Shown: in pieces, positions 12,191-23,300 of the stretch
Layout: every line of letters starts with the position of its first letter
How positions within the stretch are numbered: the first letter of the stretch is position 1
Assembly: GCF_001186125.1 (NCBI RefSeq)
Contig: NW_014040521.1
Coordinates: 112,562-173,230 of the forward strand
Source: Sphaeroforma arctica JP610
Taxonomy: Eukaryota > Opisthokonta > Ichthyosporea > Ichthyophonida
DNA: 60,669 nucleotides
Direction: 5' to 3'
Notes under the pieces: generated by a model
Seen by the model: the letters and a program-made list of their open reading frames with translations, nothing else
What the model was told of the DNA's origin: nothing
Database searches by the model: none
Program-made: the position numbers and the translations under genes

Positions 12191-13266
12191 TATATGTATA
12201 TAATATTATGACATGTATATAAATATTTATAATATATACATGTATATATATGTATGTGTGTGTGTGTGTGTGCGTGTGTGTGTGTGTGCGCGCGTGTATG
12301 TGTGTATGTATTGATATGAACATTTATATGTATATGAATGTATGTATAAATATATATACGAATGTTACGTGCATGTATGTATATGTATCTGTATATATAT
12401 ATATATATATATATATACTTATATATTGATCTAAATGTATATTACATGTTTTTCGTTGATGTTGTTTGATGGGCACGTTTCCTCTGGCAGTTTTGCGCCT
12501 TTAAAAACTAAAAGTGTGAGTGACCTTTTTGTGCGAGTATGAACGTATGGGCACGTCACTACTAGTCAGTCTGTGAGTTCACCTAGTTGTGTGGCCAGAA
12601 ACTTGCGTGCTTGAGTGTTAGCTGGCGTTGTTCGATTCTTCAAGGTGTCTCGTCTGCTAAATGTAGCAGAGTATTCTACTTTGCGTTGGATTTATTCACA
12701 TACAACTTTCCTTGAGATCAGATGGAAACGGGACACGACCTTACAATTAAGTTTGCATGGAATATCAGTTGCACCGAATGTGTGTCTATATGAGGGTTTG
12801 ACTGTGCAGGAGCTATATATGTGTATGTACAAATGTCATTATACAAGATATGTATATACCTCTGTATTGATTAATTCACTAACGACCTTTAATCGAAGCT
12901 ACGTTGTGAAAACAGAGTTTTCATTTAGATACTCCTTGCACTTATTTGTCTCTAATATATTTCTATGAAGGGCCCATATATTTAACTCCTTCCGTTGCTG
13001 ACGGTATTATAAACGCTCACCCTGGTCTCTAACGTTTGTTTGGGTATCGGGCGGTTAGCGTGGTGGCGCACCTGGCTGTGTGTGCGACTCGTTAAGATCT
13101 GCAGACAAACTAAAGCCACACATCATTTTGCAGCCATGGTGTGCATATACACACCTAGGGTTGTATACTAAGGAAGAGGCTTTTGCCGGTGCTGTTCGTG
13201 TTGTGCATGGGCACCATCTTTAAGCATTGATACTTTGCGCCATGGCGGAGAGTTGAGAGCACACAA
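10474..13266. other. Gene-free spacer
   Basis: No exon with family motifs or consistent splice signals was found. It contains short stuttering CTGTCAGT-like text at about 10955-11070, a long microsatellite (11937-12420) and an unsupported 117-codon open frame at 12615-12968. Confidence 0.6.
11937..12420. repeat. Compound TG/TATG/TA microsatellite
   Basis: Alternating TATG, TG and TA runs. A module of about 100 bp (ATAAATATTTAT next to TACATGTATATATA) is repeated around 12100-12250. Confidence 0.92.
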
Positions 13267-16200
13267 TTAAGCGACACCAAAGTACATCCGTATGGCCAAG
13301 TTGCCACTATTGATAAACCCACCATCGGTAGCAGACGCATCCTCGATTGTGGTTGGATCCGTACTGAATCCCACCGACCCTCCGTTTACTCGCAGTTTGT
13401 TGATAGTTCCTATCTGAGATACATCTAGCGGTGCCTCTATTCATTGCACACAGAAGTGTGTTTCCTCTCTGTTTTAGGGCCAATTTGCCACCGGTGACCG
13501 TGTCTGTGGTTTTAGGGCCAATTTGCCCCCCGGTGACCGTGTCTGTGGTTTGAGGGCCAATTTGCCCCGGTGACCGTGTCTGTGGTTTGAGGGCCAATTT
13601 GCCCCGGTGACCGTGTCTGTGGTTTGAGGGCCAATTTGCCCCGGTAACCGTGTCTGTGGTAGCATAGCCCATGTTATTATCACGAGATCAACTTCCACGC
13701 CATCTCTCACGACTCTCCTGGCCACATATGTAAGCTCCAGTTCAGCTGTGCCTGCGCCCACTGCCACTGCCAGTGGCGTATTAGGGTCGACTGTGATAGC
13801 ACTACCCAATGTAACATCCCTGTGCGATCGGATCGTACCAACCTTCGGGTTGGCCATCTCTCCTTTCAAGATCACTTGCGATTGTGTATCGTCTGCCTGG
13901 GTGTTATCGCTCAGAGACATGTCACGGTGAATCCGACACCATAGCTATGGTGACTAGACAATCCGCAAATATCCGGTGAATACCAATATGCTTACCAATG
14001 TTTCCGCCAAATCCTTCGCAAGAGCGAGCTCGGCGTTTGTAGTCGTAACCGGGACATCGGTTCTTAATAAGGCTCCAAATGTGGTGGGGCAAATTTTCTC
14101 AGTTGACATGTTCATCAGGCATGACATAATGGAGTATGCCTCGTGGGGCACGAAGATGGCTCTACAGTAATCAGAAGCAAGGTTGTCTTTTGTGTAACCG
14201 GAGTTAACGGTCCATTTCGTTCCGGAAGCCTGTATTGATTATGTTCATTCAATAAACCGATAAACGAACTGTGCTTTGTTCTCGTAGTGCTTTCGGAGGG
14301 ATTTGTGATGGTCACTCAGGAGCACACGAACACTGTCTACAATATAATCGCTGAAATCGAATTTAAACTTGCATGACAGCGTAAACGACCCCCGAAATTA
14401 AAGGTGTATTGTGTGTTTTGGCACTTACCGATGAGGATTCCATGACTAGGTCGCACAACGGGTTGCGGATGAAAGACGATGAACTTATATTCGGGTACCT
14501 CTCGCGCACAGCTTGCCCCTCGGTTATGGCTTGCTGCATCTCTCGATCTGATCATATTGAATGCAGCGGTCATTGAGCATTTTGGTCAATCACTATTTGC
14601 GTCCAATGCATATCATCGGGCAATTGTCAGTGAAATGATTGCTCGGAATAGTAGCGACTTCAATATATAAGTAGAGACGTAAGTGTATTTCGTTTCTCAT
14701 GCCCACCCTAGCATATCCGATAGTGTGCGGCCTTCTCATACATGGCTAGGGGTCCGGGTGTGCCGTGGACAGCGTGAGCAAAAATTGTGTTAACAATCCA
14801 AAACAATTCGATTGCATGCGAAGATTCCTCGTGATACACGGAGGTTGTAGTCTGAGCTTCGCATAAGACCATTTCGCATACATATATCACATGCGCTAAA
14901 TCACGTACCTTCATCGCCTATCTCAGCGTGTACCCTGAACAAACTGATTTTCGAGTCACCTTCGTCGCTGACGCTATATTTCAAAAAAATATACTGCGAT
15001 GAGTATGATTCGGTAAGCAATATTATTTTTATCAGTATTGTAGTGTCAGTGAGTGCAATGGCCTCTAGGAAGGACTACTTCCAACCTGGGGCTGAGAGTG
15101 GTCGTGAAACACGATCTATAGAAGTGAATCCTTGTACAATTGATTCCTCAGGCATAGTTATACCTATCAATACGCCAAAATGAAAGCAAACGTAAGCAGA
15201 GCATCGCAGGAAAGTAGTCTGCGACTGCGCAGGATAGACACTTACGCGTTGCTGTCCAAAATAGCCGGAGGTAAGAAATCGTCCGCCGTCAGTCTGCTCA
15301 CAGTATCTTTGAGCTTCTCCAACAACCCATTGAGGGTCTCTCGAGCCTTTTTTGGATTCATATCTTGTATTCTGCCTCTCCAACCCGCATTTTTCCATAA
15401 CAGAGGCTGTAGACGACTTGCAAACAAGTCCGCCCACCTCCTACCTGAGTATTTTATAGGCTGAGTAAGACACATGCTTCTGTAACTGCGAGGACAGGGT
15501 ATGCAAGCAGTACAAATGCAACAACGGAGATATAGTACGGCCATGTGCGTGTTCATTTGCTACTACATACGCATGAACATACACATGCATGTATGTCTAT
15601 CGAGACAGATTCCGATTAGGAAGGCAACTGTCAAAAGCATCCGTGAGTACACAGTGACCGTTTAGACAAGCAAAGCTGTCTGCTCATGAGTGAGCTTGCA
15701 GAATAGAGTTTTTAAATCACAAATACATACAGTGTAGAATGCAGGTAAACTGCCCAGTCAGCACACTGGCACATCGTATACTTTCTGTCGAGGCGTGTCA
15801 GACCAAAAATCTCTATGGGCTTCCGACTCGGCCTAATTATCACAACACGACCCCCTTACACTAACCTTACTATCGAAAGCGAAGCTCGTGGAGAATGACC
15901 ACGCCACCGAAGCCACCGAAAACGTACACAAATGTGATTTTATATCCATAACAGCTAGTGGTGTACATATATATGTGTAGACCGCCACCCGAGTGCAGGT
16001 ATTGAGAGGTAATTCAGTATAGGATCTCAAGCATATTACATTCCGAAGATCATATGCATACAGAAAGACGACATAGGCCGTGCACTCTACGTTGACCAGC
16101 CTGTTATCCGTTTAAAATGAAACACGTCAGAAAACTCGAATGCATTTACACTTTAGCACCATAAGTCGAACAGATATTTCATGTCCTTGCACATTGCACA

Positions 16201-19200
16201 CCCCTTACCATCTACGCTGAAATTCATGGAGAGTGATCCCCCATCCTCATTCTCGCATTGCACGCGATGCCACATCCCAGCCGGCGCATATAGTATTGAA
16301 CCAGGTCTCAATACGAAGGTGTATATATCATCAATGCCTTCTTTGGGTGCGGTCGGTCGCGTTCCTGTCATGTGTCAATCAGGAAAATAACTGTCAATTC
16401 CATTCTGTGGATACTGGTCAAACGAACTAATATGCATAGCAGAACAAAGTGGAGTGTGACTCGACCCGAAGATCGGATAAATACAAATTCTGTAAATTAG
16501 TACTATTTGAGAACCCCTCTTGTGGAGGTAGCAGCGGCACGATAATTTTGCGCAACAACGACATGATCTGCATGGATTGCATGCTGGCCTAGCTAACATA
16601 AGTGCGCCTGAGCAAACTGATTCAGATATAGGCTGAAAGTGATTGGGTCACTGAGTTAGGTCTGCATCAGCAACTACGCAGCATACCAGTATATCCACTG
16701 TGCGTCTTGTAGTCGTTATATACTGCCTCTATATTCGTTGAGTCGGGGTGGAGATTCGTGACGATATCCTTCAGGTCGCTCTTGCAGACTGACCATCGCT
16801 TTGTTCCCCTCAATTGGATAGTGAAATTTTCTGGAACGTAGGTTGAGAGAACACGGTAAGTAACTATGTGTAGATACAAGTAGAACTGATAGCTGATTCG
16901 CCAATACCAAACGAATTGAAGGGACTGTACATAGTATTACAAATCGTTACTCTCATAGCTGCGCTTGTCGGATTATGCATCGCTTCCCAAAAATAATACG
17001 AGTACAGACATGTACTTGTAGTTTTCTTCTCGTATCCACAACTCAACAAAACTATTTATCAAGCTGAAAGTAATCTCCATATCATAAGTAGAGATGCTGA
17101 GCGGCAGATCGGGTGGTGTGCGAACAGTATAGCACTGATAGCTAGCACGAGAGTAAGATGTGCCATTGCAAATGATAAGCCAAGGAACAAGAGATGGATG
17201 ATACACCACCAGAACGTACACAGAAAAAATACTGAGTACACGAACCGCATGTGGTGCAGACCAATCCCCAATAGATGAATGATACACCCCCAGAACATAC
17301 ACAAAAAACCTGAGTACACGAACCGCATGTGCTGTAGACCAATCTCCAATAGACGAATGATACACCACCAGAACATACACAAAAAACCTGAGTACACGAA
17401 CCGCATGTGGTGTAGACCAACCTCCAATAGACGAATGATACACCACCAGAACATACACACAAAACATGAGTACGCGAACCGCATGTGGTGTAAACCAATC
17501 TCCAATAGATGAATGATACACCACCAGAACATACACAAAAAACCTGAGTACACGAACCACATATGGTGTAAACCAATTTCCAATAGATGAATGATACACT
17601 ACCAGAACATACACAAAACACCTGAGTACACGAACCGCATGTGGTGAGACCAATCTCTACACACCTACCTTGCGCATCGAAGTGCCATGGTGTGTCGTGT
17701 GCGCGATCTACCGCAAATATCTCGATGTCGCCGCCAAAATCATCCACTCTGTTCATGCCGAAGTCGATACACTTCATGCCGAGACTGTCTGTAAGCGCGT
17801 CGAAATATTTTCTCTGTATGGCCCAAAGAACAATGAAAATGGTCATAGCCGTCAATATGATTAGAACGTGCGTATGTGTACGAGCTCTTGAAACGTCGAG
17901 ACGCGTGGGTGCTCAAACTTCCCCAAGATAACTCAAACCTTATAACTAGATTAAACAAAAGTAAAGCACTCACGATTGCCAGCACCGTCACAGCCTTACC
18001 ACGGAGCCCAATTACCTAGCATAGCTCTGTCCTTATAGTTAGATATTAGTTACAATGTACTATGTATGTTGTAAAAACCGTCAGTAAAAAGGCAAACCTT
18101 GAATACTTACCTGTACATCTAAAGATGGATTGAAGTACAGAGTGTGGCCAGCTCTGTAGCAGTTTATGGCGATATCAGGCCCTGCATCTATGTACTGCAT
18201 CTTACCCTGCTTGGTTTTCATCCACACAACAACACGGGATGCCTCTTGCACCATCTCCTCAACATCTAAATCGTGGAAGTCCTGATAGGTAGCATGATAG
18301 ACAGCTAGTAAGAATTTGTGGGAAAGCTTCCCATCAAACCAAAAATAGCTCGTATACACTGAAGTAAACATCTAGATTGTGCATACTGGCCATACATTTA
18401 CATTTAATTGCTTATAAGAGAAGTACTCAATGACTAAACACGTGTCTTCTTCGCACTGCATTATATCTAGAGCAAACAACCAACACGTGCAACGATACCA
18501 GGCTTAGTTAAACTTCACAAATAAATCCCGCGAGTGATCTTACCTTGCGTAGCTCTTCTAATCGCTGACCCGTACCATGGACTACCAGTGCCTTTTGTTG
18601 AAAGACGTTCTTCATGAATGTATCCGCAGATAGAGGCCAAACGAAGCACTCCAGTCCTGGTTCTAACAAACTAGGTGTGTTACTGTAGGGCAGGTCATAG
18701 CCTAGTACACACGAGGCCTTCAGCCACGTTGAATCGTAGTGTCTGTATTGTTATTGTGCAGTATTGAATATATTCCGAGTTCAGTCATTCAAAATAAAAG
18801 AATCCCCTTTCATTTCTATTTGAGAGAGCAACCGCATATCACAACAAATAGAGACGTGCATATGAACGATGAGTAGGGCAGATATACATACTAAAACTTT
18901 TATCGCAGTTTGATGGAAGAATAAGAGTATATTTTGAACTTTTGAGTGTATGGCATGCCGAATATAAGTAGAGTAGGATACTGATCAGATACAAGTACAC
19001 AACTACGTGACCAATAGTATGCATCTACAAGGACTAATTTTACACTTCTACTATCTTAGCGAGGGTTCTTCCTTCGGGGTATTCGTATTGAGGTCAGGTT
19101 GCCAGCGCATTGGATCAAACGTGACCACGACCCATATCAATAAAATATAGTCCCACAGATGGGACATACATTAAATACGATATATATTTGAGTTCGCACA

Positions 19201-19853
19201 TAAGTGCAGATAATCAACAATAACCGAAACAAACCAAATATCCGATTGTATACGCGTACATACAATATGCTGTCGGTGTTTGTGACAGTGTCATTCTTCA
19301 GAGTCTGTGACTTCTCATCTGTCCTGCTCCTCACTAATCGCACCACCGATGGCGGTACGAAATACTCCCGGCCTACATGACCCTCTGGTCCAACTATGTC
19401 TACATTAGAAGAATCCGTAACACATAAGCTAAAATCAGAGCTCTTCTCCCATATTATGTTATAATATCGCTCCTTGACTACTTTTCCAGTCATTCCGGGT
19501 GCCCAGTGATCACGCACAGCTATGCATGCAATTGAAGAACGTAAAACGGGCTCATCATTACGGACTACGCCTTTCTGTGCGTTTGTGCATTCAGACAAAT
19601 GCTCGTGTGTATTTGCTACATTGTCGGTATTCTTATCTAAATTCAATAGAGTATGCACAGGTTCACTTTCTTCATTCCTTTCTGCAACATCAGCTCCATC
19701 GTAGTCATCCCCTCCGCCGAAACCGAATGCGAATGCACCTGATTGCTTTTCCTTGTACACTGAGGCAATGGTGGCAGTGTTCCTAGTACGCTTTGTAGCA
19801 GCTTCGGGCGCGATTTCTTCACCTTCACGTTTATATACCGGTGTAGACGACAT
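13267..19853 (-). CDS. JmjC/cupin-4-like 2-oxoglutarate Fe(II) oxygenase
   Basis: Twelve exons (5' to 3'): 19264-19853, 18544-18682, 18111-18281, 17669-17813, 16687-16830, 16209-16364, 15246-15444, 14909-14973, 14429-14547, 13996-14229, 13684-13944, 13267-13413. All phases agree, giving 789 residues. Residues 1-200 are charged and low-complexity with KREGEE and KRTR, possibly a nuclear signal. The fold then follows the cupin-4 JmjC order: CFVWPLSADTFMKN, AGHTLYF, the HxD iron motif in TPWHFDAQ (about residue 346), FTIQLRGTKRW, and the distal His in APAGMWHRV (about 429). A helical linker (WADLFASRLQPLL) comes next. Relatives such as RIOX1/NO66 hydroxylate ribosomal proteins. The target here is unknown. 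Roughly 250 C-terminal residues match nothing I recognise, and the last two exons could belong to a separate gene starting at an ATG at 13920. Divergent from SMYD4. Confidence 0.82.
13473..13660. repeat. 37-bp minisatellite, five copies, in the last JmjC intron
   Basis: Unit of 37 bp (core gggccaatttgcccc plus ggtgaccgtgtctgt) repeated five times, with small length changes in the two copies nearest 13473. The array fills most of the 270-bp intron between exons 13684-13944 and 13267-13413. All three minus-strand frames are open through the array. Confidence 0.9.
17200..17665. repeat. 78-bp minisatellite, six copies, in a JmjC intron
   Basis: Copies of about 78 bp (one of 81) carry agaacatacac at 17211, 17292, 17370, 17448, 17526 and 17604. 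The array begins a few bases inside the intron after exon 17669-17813. Because 78 is a multiple of three, the exon's frame stays open through the whole array. Confidence 0.92.
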
Positions 19854-20343
19854 GGTGTCGCACTGTCTAAGTTGTATGTACGTATGTATTTATATAGACA
19901 TAGAAATATATCCGGATGACACAGCTTAAATATATATATATATATATAAATGAATATATATTTACATCGCTTATCAGTGATACATGTGCCGGAACCCGAT
20001 TTGGGTCAAATCAATATTTGGCGGGAATGCCAAGTCAGAGGTTTCCCAGGGCCACAAGTTCCCTATTCGATTTATATTGTCACAATAGACCTCCTTGAAG
20101 GCGGGGAAGCTCTCTCTAGACTGGCGAGATATGGTGTCAATGTATTACATATAGGTGCATGCACTAGCCTTGTTTAATGATCATATTGTATATAGGTATG
20201 TGCACATAGCTTGAATTCTAGTTATCATACTAAGTGGTCGAGGGGAGGTCACATCAACGGACCGCCGGTCAGTCAGATGTTAAGTTAAAGAATAAATTTG
20301 TGAGTACCAACGACTACATACTACCCTAAACTTGACCGACACC
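19854..20343. promoter_or_regulatory. Divergent promoter region between the JmjC gene and SMYD4
   Basis: The two start codons (19853 minus, 20344 plus) are 490 bp apart with no other gene between them, so this spacer must hold both promoters. A short TA run lies at 19930-19948. I cannot point to specific factor sites. Confidence 0.55.
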
Positions 20344-23300
20344 ATGCGTCCTCAAATATTACAAGAGCTGTGGGTCTCTAGCTTAGACAGAGATTCGTTG
20401 GAAGATATTCATGATTGGGTAACATTTGTGGTGCAAGTAACTCCTGCGGAAGATGTTGATCGTCTACAGGTACCGCCAGCGCTCATAAAGATCATCCGGT
20501 ATGTGGCGTGAGATGTGCCTGTGGTTAATTCTGGCAGTTTAGGATTCAAGGTTAGTACTATATGTTCGTATTTGTTTATTTTTTGTAGAAAGCTACTCTG
20601 TATTTTACCTTGTATACTTGCGGTCGAATTGCTGGTGCGTACTTAAACTAGTTTTGACAAATGGAAGTTATAGTCCTCCGTCACTAACAATACTGCATCA
20701 ATACTACTCAACTCTTGAGCACCGTGTGACATTCCCACTCGTATCATGATCTCAATCGAGTATATACATGTACATATAGTATATCTGTCCTTGAATAGAT
20801 GCAGAATTTCAAATGCTACCACAGCTGTATTGGTGATCTGGCGGTAAGCTTCCGATCGAATTTATTTCGCTGTCACAAACTTACTAACTTCATTGCCTGC
20901 TCCAGTCTGAAACGTGTACACACTTCATGGATATCTGCAAATTTTTTATATGCTTGTCTGGGATTTCTTGACCGATATCAATGAACTCTCTTTAAGCTAC
21001 AGCAGGCAGGCATGTAGTTTTATATCGATAATTTGGAAAGAGAGTGCCACGCAATTCCGTAGCATAGGAAACCGTTAATCCAGAATCCAATGTTTGATTG
21101 GCTCGGAGGTACACGAAGTAGTGTAATGCCACAGTGTTACTGTAAAATTTCCTTCAATTTTGTAGGTAGTTCAAATACCTAGGTGTACTGTCAGTTTTTG
21201 TGTACACGTGTATACAGTGAGTTTTTATTTATTTGCATAGGTATACTGTGAGTTTAATTATTCACATAGGTTTATTGTGAGTTTTAATATTAACATAGGT
21301 ATACTGTGAGTTTAACTATTTACTTAGGACTGTGAGTTTCAATTATTTACATCTGTATTATGTGAGCTTTAGTTATATACGTAGTTATACTGTGAGCTCT
21401 ACTAATGTACATAGGTGTACTATGAGTGCTAGTTATATAGATATACCTTGTGTGTAGCTATTCATCAAATAATAAGTGTGAGATTTCGCGAGTTTTTTAT
21501 TCTCGCTAAACGTTTGTTGACTTCCCTTCCTTTGGATATGCGGAGAATACCACAAACCAACAACCGTTGCACATCCGCACACGTAGCTATCTCAATGTGT
21601 ATACACACATTCACGGATTTTATCTGCACCGCTGCAGTGCACCTGCGAATGAGTACGTGGGCTCGCATAAGCGTTTGTAAGGTTTCTAAAGATCTGATGG
21701 ACAAGACTTTTTGTTGCTTTCCTAAATGACGCGCTGCACATACTCAACCCCTTCCTTGTAACTTCTTCAGTTCAGATCGAGGCTACCAGAAAACAGTCCA
21801 GAAACTCAAACAAATCAACCAGACTCATGGTCAAAAGGATGATCAATCGGCACTCGACATGTGCAATCGGGGCAATGATGAATTCCGTGCCAAGCGCTTC
21901 AAAGAATCCATTTGGTGCTACACACAGGTACAGTTCCTGATTATCAGTTTTACCAAATCTTCAATATAGCTCCAGTCTCGGAATTTTAATTATCATACAC
22001 CGTTGTGCTTATATAGTGCTAGTTGAAAGATGTTTTATACTACACGCAACATATGGGCATGCCAAATACTTTCGTTGCTCTCGTATTTTGTTTTTCACTA
22101 GGGATTGCAACTTGCGACTTTCAAGTCAGCGACACTCGCGAAATGTTATGGAAACCGATCAGCCGCCTATCTGCATTCCGAGGCGTACATTGAGTGCTTG
22201 TGGGATATCGAAGTATGTGTTTGATGTGCCTGCCCTTTCGACCCATACAGACCTGATGTTTGGTGCTCGATTGTATTGGTCTGTACATACTGATCACCTC
22301 CCATCAATCCTCATTCGTACCGAATGCTTGTGGGATACCGACGTGTGCTGTATTATGCATAACGACATATTTTTTCCGCTTTGGCTATACTTTCATGTAA
22401 AGGGTTGATTCGAGTACACTCACCTGGAATATTCTCGCCTCTCCTTTTTGTTTATAGAGTGCACTACGACTCGACCAGTGCAAAACCCATGTAAAGCTTC
22501 TCAAGCGCTTTCTACGTACTGCTGATGAAGGGAAGCTCTCGATCAGAAGTGACCTATGGACAAGTTTGTCGCGCGCACCCATCGACGGTAAAATCTAGTT
22601 GATGTTCGCACCTGAGGCTTGTTTAAAAGGCAATGTATCCGCACACTACTAGAAAGTCGGCGTTAGGAACATGTAACAGTGGATGTGCTCAAACAATTTC
22701 TTATGGTTTTCTACAACGATCAGATGACGACGTGCGAGCTGCCGTTGATGCTGCACTCTCATGGATTGACTCAACTTTGCCGAAGCTAGTCACATCCTCG
22801 GCTGCAAGTGCTGCGCTGGACAATCTTATGTGTCAAAATGAGCCGATGAATGCATCAAGCAACCCCATCCGCCTTACCAACGTACTCGCAGATAGTATTC
22901 ACGTACTGACCATGGAGGATGGCAGTGGCAGAGGTGTATATGTTCAGGATGCAGTGAGCGCCGGTGAGCGCATAATCAGGGATGAAGATCCTCTCGTTGT
23001 AACCAATCCGCACACAGTCGCCGCTAGTTCTGTGAATGACATGAATCGTATACGGTGTGTCATGTGTTCGAAACGATGTACTAAGCGCAGATCTGTGAAA
23101 GGTGGCAAAGACCAGGCACCATCAGCGAACGTGCACTACTCTGTGGGATGTCTAACGTGTGCGTTGTGTGTCTACTGTTCAAAGAGATGCCAATACCAGA
23201 CCCAGCGGAGGCTAATATCGCCGGAGTTAAATGCTCATACAGCCGTAAACCCCACTTCGCCCAGGAAGCAAGTTGCAACCACGAATGCAAGTGACAGATT

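Noticed and set aside
12620-12650. tRNA B-box-like text (gttcgattct)
   Set aside because: No A box or cloverleaf could be drawn around it.
12615-12968. 117-codon plus-strand open frame
   Set aside because: No recognisable motif, no splice partners, and composition like the surrounding AT-rich spacer.
15833-16030. Possible extra exon of the JmjC gene
   Set aside because: Exons 16209-16364 and 15246-15444 already join in phase (NFSVD then GRRWADLF), and this frame has no matching splice sites.
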